A DNA stretch of 64,000 bases from PSRF01 sp051000815 (lineage in GTDB: Bacteria > Acidobacteriota > Blastocatellia > Pyrinomonadales > Pyrinomonadaceae). The stretch covers positions 1-64,000 of the forward strand of contig JBPCNX010000084.1 of NCBI GenBank assembly GCA_051000815.1, in the 5' to 3' direction. A model generated the notes under the pieces. It was not told the DNA's origin. It ran no database searches and worked only from the letters and a program-made list of their open reading frames with translations. The first letter of the stretch is position 1; every line of letters begins with the position of its first letter. Of the stretch, positions 52,187-61,312 are shown piece after piece. The position numbers were made by a program, and so were the translations under genes.

Positions 52187-53749
52187 TCAGGATTCCAGCG
52201 GCGGGTGCATCTCCTGCACCTGCAACTTATGTTTGCGGGCTGCGCGGTAAAGGTTTACTGCTTCTTTGGCCAGCCGGAAAACTGGGCGGCGATTTTGCAC
52301 CACCAGCATTGTCCAGTCGCGCTTAGTTAATTGTGGGAAGTAGATACCGCGAAAGAACAGACGCGAAATGAGGTGCATCAATTTATAGTCAATCCGTCTG
52401 TCGGCGATCGCCTCGATTGCCTGCTGATTAGCTTTCGCGCTGTATGAAATTCGCCAGGCTTTGTCCACTTCATCCTGCGCCTGCTCGATAGTCATCTTCA
52501 AAGGCGTGTGTGCCATCTTGAAAGGCGCAAAGTCCATCCAGTGTCGCGGGCGCGTCATGCGACCGGCCGCGCCAAGCCGCGCATACAAAGGCGTCCCGGG
52601 AAAAGCCGTCAATTGACCGAATACAGGAAGCACCGGCGGCCAGGTGGCGATTTGCTCGAGCGTTCGTTCAGCAACGCCCGGTGTGTCGTTGTCCATGCCG
52701 AAAATGAAAGAGGTAATGGCGTAGATGTCGCGCTTAGCAAGTCGACTGAGGACGGCTGCATATTCGCCGGGCTTGTTAAAATTCTTGTTCACGTCGGCGA
52801 GGTTGGCCGGATCAATCGACTCCATGCCGATGAAAATCCAACGGCCTCCGGATTCAGCAATCAGATCTACGAGTTCTTCATCCCGGAGTAGGTTCGCGCT
52901 GATTTGCGCCGTCCACGGCAGCTGGGCCCCTGCGGCAATAATTTCCCGCAGCAAAGATTTTGTTCGCTTAATGTTGATCGCAAAATTGTCGTCGATAAAG
53001 AAGACGCCGATTTGGCCGCGATGACTGTGCGCTCGCTCCTTTAGCCTTAATAGTTCTTCCACTACGCTTTCGTTCGTGCGAAAACGAATTGAATCGCCAA
53101 AGAATCCCGTCACGGTGCAAAACTCGCAACCATAAGGACAGCCGCGTCCGGATTCGATCGGCACCATATGAAATGTGCCCCACCCCGATCCGTGTCTTTC
53201 GAGTATTGAGCGCGCAATTTTTGGCACCAGGTTAAACTGATCCAAGTCCAGCTTTTCCCAGGGGATGATCGGATAATTATCCAAACTTGGTTTGCGTTCC
53301 TTACCACTTTCGTCAACCGGCTCATAGATGTCCTTGAGCTGGCCGGCGGCGGCATCCGCAACGATTTTCGGCCATGTCTCATCAGCCTCTCCCAACGCCA
53401 CAGCGTCTGCGTGGCGCGGCCCACCATCCCGACCGAGCGCCTCATCCGCGGCTTCGGTAACGTGCGGCCCACCCATCACAACCGGGACTCCGATTGCGCG
53501 TATGGCATCGGCCATGCGGTAGGCCCTGGCAACCATTCTCGTCATTGCCCCAATGCCTACCAACCCGATCTTCTCGTCGCGGATAAATTGCACCAGTTCT
53601 GCTTCCGTCATTGGCTTGGCGTTGCCATCAACCAGCAAAACTTCATGTTCGGGTGGCGTTAGGGACTGGAGCAAGAACATCCAGAGATGGGGCATGAAAT
53701 TGCGCGTCACCCCGTTATCCGGGTTATACAGAAGAATTCTCAAGTTCAA
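52187..53749 (-). CDS. B12-binding-domain radical SAM protein
   Basis: A 520-residue class B-type radical SAM protein. Residues about 3-140 form a Rossmann-like cobalamin-binding domain (LLYNPDNG, VGIGAMT, VVMGGPHVTEA) without an obvious DxHxxG motif, as in many of the BchE/Hpn relatives. The cluster motif GCPYGCEFC is at 203-211 (C204, C208, C211); the barrel continues to about 400 and a helical C-terminal extension (DUF4070-like) follows. Such enzymes methylate or rearrange unreactive carbons, for instance in hopanoid or lipid tailoring. It starts at TTG 53749 with GGAG close by. It lies 2 kb from the two other radical SAM genes, though on the opposite strand. Confidence 0.85.
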   Translation of the reverse strand: MNLRILLYNPDNGVTRNFMPHLWMFLLQSLTPPEHEVLLVDGNAKPMTEAELVQFIRDEKIGLVGIGAMTRMVARAYRMADAIRAIGVPVVMGGPHVTEAADEALGRDGGPRHADAVALGEADETWPKIVADAAAGQLKDIYEPVDESGKERKPSLDNYPIIPWEKLDLDQFNLVPKIARSILERHGSGWGTFHMVPIESGRGCPYGCEFCTVTGFFGDSIRFRTNESVVEELLRLKERAHSHRGQIGVFFIDDNFAINIKRTKSLLREIIAAGAQLPWTAQISANLLRDEELVDLIAESGGRWIFIGMESIDPANLADVNKNFNKPGEYAAVLSRLAKRDIYAITSFIFGMDNDTPGVAERTLEQIATWPPVLPVFGQLTAFPGTPLYARLGAAGRMTRPRHWMDFAPFKMAHTPLKMTIEQAQDEVDKAWRISYSAKANQQAIEAIADRRIDYKLMHLISRLFFRGIYFPQLTKRDWTMLVVQNRRPVFRLAKEAVNLYRAARKHKLQVQEMHPPLES

Positions 53750-54040
53750 ATACTCCAGAACCGGCTCAGGGGTTAGCCGTAAATTGCCAAAGGCCTAGGG
53801 GTTATCGGATAAGCAACAGGAGGAGGGAGCTCGGAACCCAGTCCAAATGTCACAGAAACTGATCGAGCCGAGACTATACCATTTATGGTTGCCAGCGTAC
53901 ATAAGTGAGCTGGGCTCGCCCAATCTTCGAGGGAAAAAAGATGCCGAATTAAAACTTCTGGCAGCTTGTTTTCAGTTAGGCGCCCCGACTCCAAAATTGA
54001 CTTTCGGCTTTCCCTCTGTCCGCGGACACACATCTTATGA

Positions 54041-56998
54041 TCAGAATATAAACTTTGCCGCCAGCTGAATCTGTCGCTCGCCCAGGAAAGTGCGTGGTCC
54101 GCCGAAAGGTGTGGACGGGGCGGGATTAGTCAGCACAACGGCAGACGAACTGGCTATTCCATACCGCCCGGTGTTGACCGTCGCAAGATTAGATCGATTG
54201 AAGAGGTTGAATGCCTCAGCAACCAGATTAAGTTTGTATCTCTCCCCAAACTTGAAGGACTTTGTAACGCGAGTATCAAAAATATAGATACTCGGCGTCG
54301 TAAATTGATTACGTGCGGTGCCAGGTACACGATCGGTGCTCGAGTTGCCATCGCGATTAGCATCGCCAGAAATCAAAGCCGAATAGGCAAATCCACTCTG
54401 TAAGGTAATGATTCCGGAGAACGTCCAATTGCTCAACAAGGTTCGTGCAAAAGCATTCTCATTATTGGTACGACCGACTTCGTACACCGGACTGAAAACG
54501 AATCGATGCTTGATATCGAGATCGCTGCGCCCCCAGTCTGCCGCGATGTCCAAATTGTTCTGCAGACCCTTGAAGTCGTCAACGCCGACCACGACCATTG
54601 TTTGGTCCGGACGGTCGTCTTTGGCTTTCGAGAAAGTATAGGCAGCAATGAACTGGAACCCGCGTGCAAACCGTCGCTTGAGTTCGACAGCGAGTCCGTT
54701 GTAACGCGAGCTTGCTGTGCTCTCAAACAAATTGATACGCGCAAAGCCCGAGATCGGCCGCACGGAGGGGTGACGCAAAACCGTAAATGTTTGGCCTCCT
54801 GGATCGGTCAAGGTGGTAGCCACAGGCGCGCCCAAGTTGATGTCTCTGGTCCTCGAGAGGTGTACCCCGCGGAAGTACAAGTAAGTAACTGCAAGACTCA
54901 TATTCGACAACAATTCCCGTTCAATGCCCAGACGCCCTTGTTGCACATATGGCTGCGCGTAGTCCCTGGCAAACATATAGAGACTTGGGGTTAGGGTTCC
55001 CGTGCCAGGAGCCGTGGTGAAGATGTTCGGATAGGTGGGACAGGGATTGGTCGGAAGGGTCGTGCAGGCCAGGCTCACGCCCGTTACCTGAATCCCATTT
55101 TGTGAATGCGATGTGGCGACCATGATGGTGGGCGTACGTCCGAAGAAGATTCCATAGCCACCTCGCATTACGGTCTTGTCATCGAACGCATAGCTAAAAC
55201 CGGCGCGTGGGGCAAAGTTGTTAGCGTCACGAATGGGGGTTGTAGTGGATAGCCCGGCCGCTGCCACAGCCGAACTAGGATTGTTCACAGTGGGCTCGGC
55301 AAGATCCTGCAGGTCATAACGCAGACCGAGGTTCAGGGTTAGCTTGGGATTCACGCGCCAATCATCCTGCACAAAGAATCCATATTCGTTCATATCAGGA
55401 TGTGTTTCGGCGCCGGAGGTACCTGGCCCGGCAAAGTTTTGCGTAAACGATGCGGGTGTGTTTGCAGCGAACGCTGCGTAGGAACTGAAGGTGTATTGCC
55501 CCGAGAACAAGCCGGGAAAGAAGTTGAAGGTGCGATCAAAGTTCAAATCAGCTCCAAACTTGAGGCTGTGAGCTCCGCGGATGATGCTGATGTTGTCAAT
55601 AACCTGGAAGCGCTTGATGGTGGTTTCGCGCGGGCTAAAGTTGTTGCGTCCCAACTGGAAAAAGCCGCCGCCGGTTTGAATGCGGGCTTCCGTTACATCG
55701 CTGTTCGCTTCACCTGGTTCGCGATCGCGACCGTACTGGAAACGAAGTTCATTGATAACAGTGCTGGTGAGTGTCGAAGTAAGCGAACCGGAAAGCGTGG
55801 TTGTACGCGCCACACTGTTGCCAGAGTGTTCTTCCGCGCTGAGCGGGCCACCATTTTCATTGTTATTGCCCGTGAAGTTCTGCTGATTGAAACGAATGGT
55901 CAGGTGGTTGGCATCATTTAGAAGAAGGTCCGTTTTAAGCATGTACACGTCCTGATTACGGCCGATCTGATACGTGGTGACCGTCGGACCCAAAAGCGCA
56001 CGGATATTAGCCGGCTGGGCGAAGAAGTTCGGCGGATCGACGACATTCGGAATGTTTGACCGCTGTCCGTCATAAGCAAAGAAAAAGAAAGCCCGATCCA
56101 GCTTGATCGGTCCGCCAACGGTGCCCCCGAATTGGTTTATCTGTGACTTCGGCCGCTTTGCTCCGCGGGCTGTCAAGATAGGAGTGTTGGAGTTTAAGGA
56201 CTCATCACGGAAGTACTCAAAGGCACTTCCGTGCCACTCGTTCGTGCCCGACTTGGTGACGACGTTAATAACCGCGCCTCCGGCCCGTCCGAACTCGGCC
56301 GAGAAACCATTTTGATTCACCTGAAATTCTTGCACTGATTCTTCCGAGAACTGATAAGGCGGGCGTGTCCCGGTGCGGCCAAACGATTGGCCGAAGAAAG
56401 TATTATTGTTATCCGCTCCGTCAACCTGCAGGCTGTTGAGCGTTCCCTTTTGACCACCGACGGCCAAATCCCCTGCGCGAGTGGGGTCGCGCACAACGCC
56501 GGGAGTCAGAGTGGCGAAGTCCAAAAAATTGCGGCCGTTAACCGGAAGGTTTTGAATGGCGCGCTCATTCACGGTCGTAGCAACTGAGCTGCGCGTGGTT
56601 TCGACGATCTGGCCTTCAGCCGCAATATCCACCATGGTTGCGATACCGGCAACACTTAGCTGAATAGAAAGCGGGGTCTGTCCGCCGACCGTGACTTCGA
56701 CGTTCTCGAATGAGGATTCGGCGAAGCCTTGGGCGCCGCTCGTTGTGACTTTGTACCTGCCCGGGGGTAAAACAATAATGCGGTAGTTTCCTTCATCGTC
56801 GGTGGTGGCGGTCTTCACCAGACCAGTATTCTGGTTCCGAGCTGTGACTGTCACTCCCGGAAGTACTGCGCCACCGGGGTCAACGACACGGCCCTCGATA
56901 TTTCCAGTGGTTGCCTGGGATTGGGGGAAGGCGCCAGGCGTAAGGGATAAGAGACAAATGAGAAACAGGGACGCTCTTACCAGCAAGATCGGGGTCAT
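54041..56998 (-). CDS. Oar-like TonB-dependent receptor
   Basis: A 985-residue outer-membrane protein. ATG at 56998 with AGGAGA six bases upstream; an earlier GTG is part of that ribosome binding site. Signal peptide about 1-28. A carboxypeptidase-regulatory-like domain lies at about 30-110 (GNIEGRVVDPGGAVLPGV), a plug at about 115-225 (LPVNGRNFLDFATLTPGV) and a 22-stranded barrel to the final KFIF, whose last Phe is the usual barrel end signal. Acidobacteria and myxobacteria carry many such Oar-like receptors for large substrates or peptides; the ligand is unknown. Transcribed with or after the processive GT2 gene on the same strand. Confidence 0.92.
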   Translation of the reverse strand: MTPILLVRASLFLICLLSLTPGAFPQSQATTGNIEGRVVDPGGAVLPGVTVTARNQNTGLVKTATTDDEGNYRIIVLPPGRYKVTTSGAQGFAESSFENVEVTVGGQTPLSIQLSVAGIATMVDIAAEGQIVETTRSSVATTVNERAIQNLPVNGRNFLDFATLTPGVVRDPTRAGDLAVGGQKGTLNSLQVDGADNNNTFFGQSFGRTGTRPPYQFSEESVQEFQVNQNGFSAEFGRAGGAVINVVTKSGTNEWHGSAFEYFRDESLNSNTPILTARGAKRPKSQINQFGGTVGGPIKLDRAFFFFAYDGQRSNIPNVVDPPNFFAQPANIRALLGPTVTTYQIGRNQDVYMLKTDLLLNDANHLTIRFNQQNFTGNNNENGGPLSAEEHSGNSVARTTTLSGSLTSTLTSTVINELRFQYGRDREPGEANSDVTEARIQTGGGFFQLGRNNFSPRETTIKRFQVIDNISIIRGAHSLKFGADLNFDRTFNFFPGLFSGQYTFSSYAAFAANTPASFTQNFAGPGTSGAETHPDMNEYGFFVQDDWRVNPKLTLNLGLRYDLQDLAEPTVNNPSSAVAAAGLSTTTPIRDANNFAPRAGFSYAFDDKTVMRGGYGIFFGRTPTIMVATSHSQNGIQVTGVSLACTTLPTNPCPTYPNIFTTAPGTGTLTPSLYMFARDYAQPYVQQGRLGIERELLSNMSLAVTYLYFRGVHLSRTRDINLGAPVATTLTDPGGQTFTVLRHPSVRPISGFARINLFESTASSRYNGLAVELKRRFARGFQFIAAYTFSKAKDDRPDQTMVVVGVDDFKGLQNNLDIAADWGRSDLDIKHRFVFSPVYEVGRTNNENAFARTLLSNWTFSGIITLQSGFAYSALISGDANRDGNSSTDRVPGTARNQFTTPSIYIFDTRVTKSFKFGERYKLNLVAEAFNLFNRSNLATVNTGRYGIASSSAVVLTNPAPSTPFGGPRTFLGERQIQLAAKFIF

Positions 56999-57064
56999 GA
57001 ATGTTCTCCTCACGATGTGAATCTGATGAAAAAATGCCGGCCGGCTGTGACGCCGAACAGCGGC

Positions 57065-58690
57065 TTAACCTCGACGTCCTGCGGCCAGGGGCCGCCAGAG
57101 CGACAAGATTCGTTTGCCGCTCGTGGTTTGGAGAATGCTCATCACTCCCATGTAGCCAAAGCCGAGAAAGAACAGCGATAAGAACGGGACTGTTCCCCAC
57201 ATATGCAGGTGCACCGCGTACCAGATCGCCAGAGCGAAGTAGACCGCAAATCCCAGTTCCAGCAAGGGCAAGAATCCCCGCTTGCGTTTGTACTTCTTGG
57301 CCTTCCAGGTTTCGTCTGTGGCCTTCTCCACGCTGTACTTCGGCGTGCGCACAAATTCTGATTTCACTCCCAGCAGAGCCTCTAGCACTGCTTTGGCATT
57401 CGAAAACGCCAACCCAATACCCAGCGCCATGACCAGCGGCAGGTGAATCATCCGCGGGGAACGCTTCTCATCGAGATACCAAACAGCGGTACCGTAAAAA
57501 AGGAATACTGAGATTGACGAGAAGAATAGAAGCGGCAGGTCAAGGATCATGAGGTGATAAAACGGCTGATTGTAACGGACGAGCAGTAACGGAAACTGGA
57601 GAAAGCTCGCAACGATCATCAACGGGTAGCTGATGTTTCCGGTCAGGCGGAAGAACATTTCCAACTTCACCCGCAACGGCAGAGGCGCGCGCCAAATACG
57701 CGGGTAGAGTTTAATTCCCACCTGCATAACGCCTTTGGCCCAGCGGCGCTGCTGCGCTTTGAAGGCGTTTATCTCAACAGGAATCTCAGCGGGAGCATCT
57801 TCGTCAAGCAGGTAAACGAACTTCCAACCCATTAACTGCGCGCGAAAACTCAGGTCAGTGTCCTCAGTAAGCGTGTCGTGCTGCCAGCCACCACTCAAGG
57901 AAATCGCCCGCCGGCGCCAAATTCCTGCCGTACCGTTAAAATTAAAGAAGCCGCCAGTACGATTGCGCGTGGTTTGCTCAACCACAAAATGCCCGTCCAG
58001 CATGATGGTCTGCAGCTTAGTTAAGAGGTTGTAGGTACCGTTGATATGCGACCAGCGCATTTGCGCGCAGCCGACCATAGGATCGGTAAAGTAATCAACC
58101 AGCTTTCTGAGGCAATCAGCCTTCGGTACAAAATCGGCATCGAAGATAGCGAGGAGTTCACCCTTGGCCACCTTCAGTCCCGCCTCGAGCGCGCCGGCCT
58201 TAAACCCGGTGCGATCGCTACGGTGAATGTAATGAATATCGAATCCCTGTTCGGCATACCTCCGGACAGTTTCTTCCGCAAGCTTAACTGTCTCGTCGGT
58301 TGAATCGTCGAGTACCTGAATCTCGAACCTGTCCCGTGGGTAATCAATTTCCGTAACCGCTTTGACCAGTCGCTCGACCACATACATTTCGTTGAAGAGC
58401 GGAAGCTGCACAGTGATAAACGGCAGATCTGCTTCGCTGAACTTGTCTTTCGGTTGTGGAACAAATTTGCGATAGCGCCAGAAGTCAATTACCTGCTTCA
58501 CGCGATAGCCGCCGTAGATCGCCAGCACTGTGAGGATCGTGAAATAGAGGATCAGGATCGTCCAATCAAAGGCATCGAGACGATATAAAGGACTGATATT
58601 CCCCCAGGTCTTATAAACCGATTCGCTGAAATACCGCTCAAACAGCTCAGTCGGCGTCGGACCAATGGGTTTGATCTCTTGAAACAACAT
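57065..58690 (-). CDS. Processive-type GT2 beta-glycosyltransferase
   Basis: A 541-residue membrane glycosyltransferase of the cellulose-synthase-like group. Catalytic motifs are complete: DDSTDET at 128-134, DADF at 184-187, TEDTD at 275-279 and QQRRW at 313-317, the last marking processive enzymes. One membrane segment lies near 44-62 and four or five between about 340 and 525. Resembles CslA-like glucomannan synthases and related bacterial polymerases. No BcsB-like or PilZ partner is nearby, so a polymer product is inferred. It lies 66 bases upstream of the TonB receptor on the same strand. Confidence 0.87.
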   Translation of the reverse strand: MLFQEIKPIGPTPTELFERYFSESVYKTWGNISPLYRLDAFDWTILILYFTILTVLAIYGGYRVKQVIDFWRYRKFVPQPKDKFSEADLPFITVQLPLFNEMYVVERLVKAVTEIDYPRDRFEIQVLDDSTDETVKLAEETVRRYAEQGFDIHYIHRSDRTGFKAGALEAGLKVAKGELLAIFDADFVPKADCLRKLVDYFTDPMVGCAQMRWSHINGTYNLLTKLQTIMLDGHFVVEQTTRNRTGGFFNFNGTAGIWRRRAISLSGGWQHDTLTEDTDLSFRAQLMGWKFVYLLDEDAPAEIPVEINAFKAQQRRWAKGVMQVGIKLYPRIWRAPLPLRVKLEMFFRLTGNISYPLMIVASFLQFPLLLVRYNQPFYHLMILDLPLLFFSSISVFLFYGTAVWYLDEKRSPRMIHLPLVMALGIGLAFSNAKAVLEALLGVKSEFVRTPKYSVEKATDETWKAKKYKRKRGFLPLLELGFAVYFALAIWYAVHLHMWGTVPFLSLFFLGFGYMGVMSILQTTSGKRILSLWRPLAAGRRG

Positions 58691-58948
58691 AATTTGTAGC
58701 TATATCGGCCACCGCGAAATTCCGGCAGGGGATTCTAACCTACGGGGCTCCTGATGAGAAATCGCGAGCACGTTATGGCGCGGTGGACACAAGTTCAGCA
58801 CGGATCACAACGCTAGCGATCGGGCCACGCAACCAAATCGGTATTCGACTTATCCAATGCTGAGTGTCGCCGCTTTTGAGTCGACGGTGGTGGGACTGCG
58901 CAAGTCCCCCAGGCGATCAAGACCTGCCCGAAGTCTATTTCGTGTCCG

Positions 58949-59497
58949 TCAGAGTGAACTCGTGAACCGTCTTTCGCTCGTCGATAGTGCCCACGAGCCC
59001 AGACGCTGGCTCAATTCAGCCAGAGCAGGCATCACGTAGAAGACGGAAACTGACCCCAGGAGGGCCCCGGTCAGAAAGCGCGAGAGGTGAGTGTTCGTCC
59101 AGATTCCTGCAAAGCCCAGTGCGAAGTCTATCGCTAAGGGAGTCGCTGCAATAAACAACCATTTCCGATCCGGGGTTCTGGTTTGCCGCAAAGAAATCAG
59201 CAAGGGATACAAGAGGGCCGCGGCAGCAAAACCGAAGTAGACGCCGGTGCAACGGGCACAAACGGCAAACTGCTGTCCGGCAATGTAGAAAGATCGTTCC
59301 GGTTCTTGATGGCAGAAATGGCTGAATGTTTGGTAGAGCGCGGCCGCCAGAAAGCCTTGTTGATTCGCTTGCCCCAACGGCGCCGCGATAATTAAACCAA
59401 CGAATAGCAAAGCACCACCGGCAACCACTGCCCACATCAAGAGTGGACGTCGATCAGGGACACACTGGGGAATGTAGTGTTCGGCAGGTGAGTACAT
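58949..59497 (-). CDS. DUF2085 membrane protein
   Basis: A 182-residue protein with about four membrane segments. The DUF2085 signature is clear: FSHFCHQEPERSFYIAGQQF followed by CARCTGVYFG, a Cys/His set that may bind metal. Function of the family is not known. The start is uncertain: the ATG at 59497 directly abuts a heptamer repeat and lacks a ribosome binding site, and the first 20 residues are poorly conserved in character. Same strand as glpX, from which the repeat element separates it. Confidence 0.85.
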   Translation of the reverse strand: MYSPAEHYIPQCVPDRRPLLMWAVVAGGALLFVGLIIAAPLGQANQQGFLAAALYQTFSHFCHQEPERSFYIAGQQFAVCARCTGVYFGFAAAALLYPLLISLRQTRTPDRKWLFIAATPLAIDFALGFAGIWTNTHLSRFLTGALLGSVSVFYVMPALAELSQRLGSWALSTSERRFTSSL

Positions 59498-59622
59498 AAC
59501 TTGGAACTTGGAACTTGGAACTTTGTACTTGGTTCTTTGTTTCCGGGCCTTGCACTTGTCGAGAAGGAACCGGCGGGCTTCAGGGGCATCAACTTCAAAA
59601 TACCAAGTTCTAAGTACTAAGC
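59498..59622. repeat. Inverted heptamer arrays (AACTTGG/CCAAGTT)
   Basis: The left arm 59498-59539 is six 7-base units (AACTTGG three times, AACTTTG, TACTTGG, TTCTTTG). The short right arm (59603-59622) reads CCAAGTTCTAAGTACTAAGC, its inverse. The element fills the gap between glpX and the DUF2085 gene and touches the start codon of the latter. Confidence 0.8.
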
Positions 59623-59627
59623 TCGGT

Positions 59628-60677
59628 TTAGAATCGTATCACCGTATCAGGCCCGCCTTCGATGTGCAGCGTATCGACGAAGCGAATGTGCCGCGATTCG
59701 GTGGTCATAACAACCGAGTGGGTCCGTTTGCCTGAGCCAAAGAATCTGACCCCTTTGAGTAATGCCCCATCCGTCACTCCGGTCGCGGCAAAGATTATTT
59801 TCTTGCCGGGCGCCAGATCGTTCGTGTCGTAAATCTTATTCGGATCGTTGATGCCCATTGACTGTAGCCGTTCCAACACGACTTCCCTCGCGGGAACTTT
59901 GTTTTTGTCGACCCCCAGACGCTCCGGATCAAAAATCAGACGTGCCTGAATCTCACCATTCAGGCATTTCATTGCCGCGGCAGTGATCACACCTTCGGGA
60001 GCGCCACCGATTCCCAGCAGCGCGTGAATATTCGTCCCAGCCACCGCGGCAGAGATTCCCGCTGACAAATCTCCGTCGCCAATCAAACGAATGCGCGCGC
60101 CCGCTTCGCGGACGTCCGTGATGAGTTTCTTATGACGCGAGCGATCCAGAACGATCACAGTCAGATCTTCGACGTCGCGTCCCAGGCGCCGCGCGATGTT
60201 CTTAAGGTTGTCTTTGACCGGCGCGTCTAAATCCACCACGCCTCTTGATGAAGGCCCGACAACAATCTTGTCCATATAAATGTCGGGCGCATTCAACAAA
60301 CCCCCGCGTTCAGCCGCAGCCAGGACCGCAATGGCGTTGTTTGCTCCCAGTGCGCACAGGTTTGTTCCCTCGAGTGGGTCAACCGCAATATCCACTTCCG
60401 GGCACGAGTCCGCCAACTCCTCTCCCACTCCAAATCCACCGCCAACTTCCTCGCCAATGTAGAGCATCGGGGCCTCGTCGCGCTCGCCCTCGCCAATCAC
60501 AATTCGACCGCGCATGGGCACAGTGTCCATTGTTTCGCGCATCGCTTCGACCGCCACGTGATCGGAGTATTTGCGATCGCCCTGACCCATCGTACGGGCG
60601 GAAGCAATTGCAGCCGCCTCGCAGACGCGCAGGAAATCCAGAGACAGTTCGCGATCTGTCCTAAGCTCGTGACCCAT
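59628..60677 (-). CDS. glpX: Fructose-1,6-bisphosphatase class II
   Basis: A 349-residue GlpX-type phosphatase that converts fructose 1,6-bisphosphate to fructose 6-phosphate in gluconeogenesis. Motifs GEGERDEAPML at 62-72 and DPLEGT at 100-105 bind metal and phosphate as in the inositol-phosphatase-like fold. Length is normal (about 330-350). ATG has AGGAGA nine bases upstream. It lies back to back with ppsA, another gluconeogenic gene, across a 635-base repeat-rich gap. In some groups the class II enzyme also has sedoheptulose-bisphosphatase activity. Confidence 0.95.
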   Translation of the reverse strand: MGHELRTDRELSLDFLRVCEAAAIASARTMGQGDRKYSDHVAVEAMRETMDTVPMRGRIVIGEGERDEAPMLYIGEEVGGGFGVGEELADSCPEVDIAVDPLEGTNLCALGANNAIAVLAAAERGGLLNAPDIYMDKIVVGPSSRGVVDLDAPVKDNLKNIARRLGRDVEDLTVIVLDRSRHKKLITDVREAGARIRLIGDGDLSAGISAAVAGTNIHALLGIGGAPEGVITAAAMKCLNGEIQARLIFDPERLGVDKNKVPAREVVLERLQSMGINDPNKIYDTNDLAPGKKIIFAATGVTDGALLKGVRFFGSGKRTHSVVMTTESRHIRFVDTLHIEGGPDTVIRF

Positions 60678-60827
60678 TTGCGTCGTTCTCCTGATTCGGA
60701 AATTTGACCGCGAAACAGTTAGTGAACTTGCCGCTCGCAGACGAAGAAGTGCCTGGTCATACTAACAGACAGCGCGGGGGATTTGTAGCGGCTACGAGGT
60801 GCGCTACTGACGTAGTTGGGCAGGGAC

Positions 60828-61104
60828 TCAATATCAGAACCAGGAGCGGTAACGACCGGGTCCTTTCGATTGCCGATTGTCGATTGTCGATTGCGGATTG
60901 GGATGCTTGCTAGAACAGAAGGGATCAGCCATTGATGAACACTGATTCCACGGATCAATAAATTGGCCGCCAAGAGGGACGCAATCCATTTTGCTGTGCT
61001 GTTATCTGTCGGTCTCCGTGTTCATCTGTGGCTTCTCATCCAATCGGCAATTGGCAATCGCCAATTGAGGGGCCCGGTCCCTCCCGCTCCCGGTTCTGAC
61101 ATTG
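60828..61104. repeat. Nested inverted repeat in the glpX-ppsA gap
   Basis: Three inverted pairs nest inside each other. Outer: the REP-like word also seen at 3055-3186, here at 60828-60862 and 61070-61104. Middle: heptamer arrays GATTGCC, GATTGTC, GATTGTC, GATTGCG, GATTGGG at 60868-60902 and the inverse CAATCGGCAATTGGCAATCG at about 61041-61066. Inner: ATGAACACTGATTCCACGGA (about 60934-60955) facing CTCCGTGTTCATCTGTGG (about 61014-61031). The rest of the 635-base gap (60678-61312) shows no gene. Confidence 0.8.
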
Positions 61105-61312
61105 AATAGTGACGCAGCCCTTTGCTCAAACTGCACCCCTACCCGATGCTACCGAAAAGCTGGATAACGCCCGTGATTAGTTGTCTTAAGCATTTGGTGG
61201 CGACGTTCTACATCTATAGCTTCTCTTTGTTAATCCAAACAATCTAGAATGAAGCGCAGCTGCAAGAGTTCTATCGTTCAAAAACCTGATTCGTAATCGT
61301 AGGAGGCAGCAG

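Noticed and set aside
53773..54033. 86-codon minus-strand frame between the B12 radical SAM and TonB receptor genes
   Set aside because: No motif or hydrophobic segment and no start signal; treated as non-coding gap of about 290 bases.
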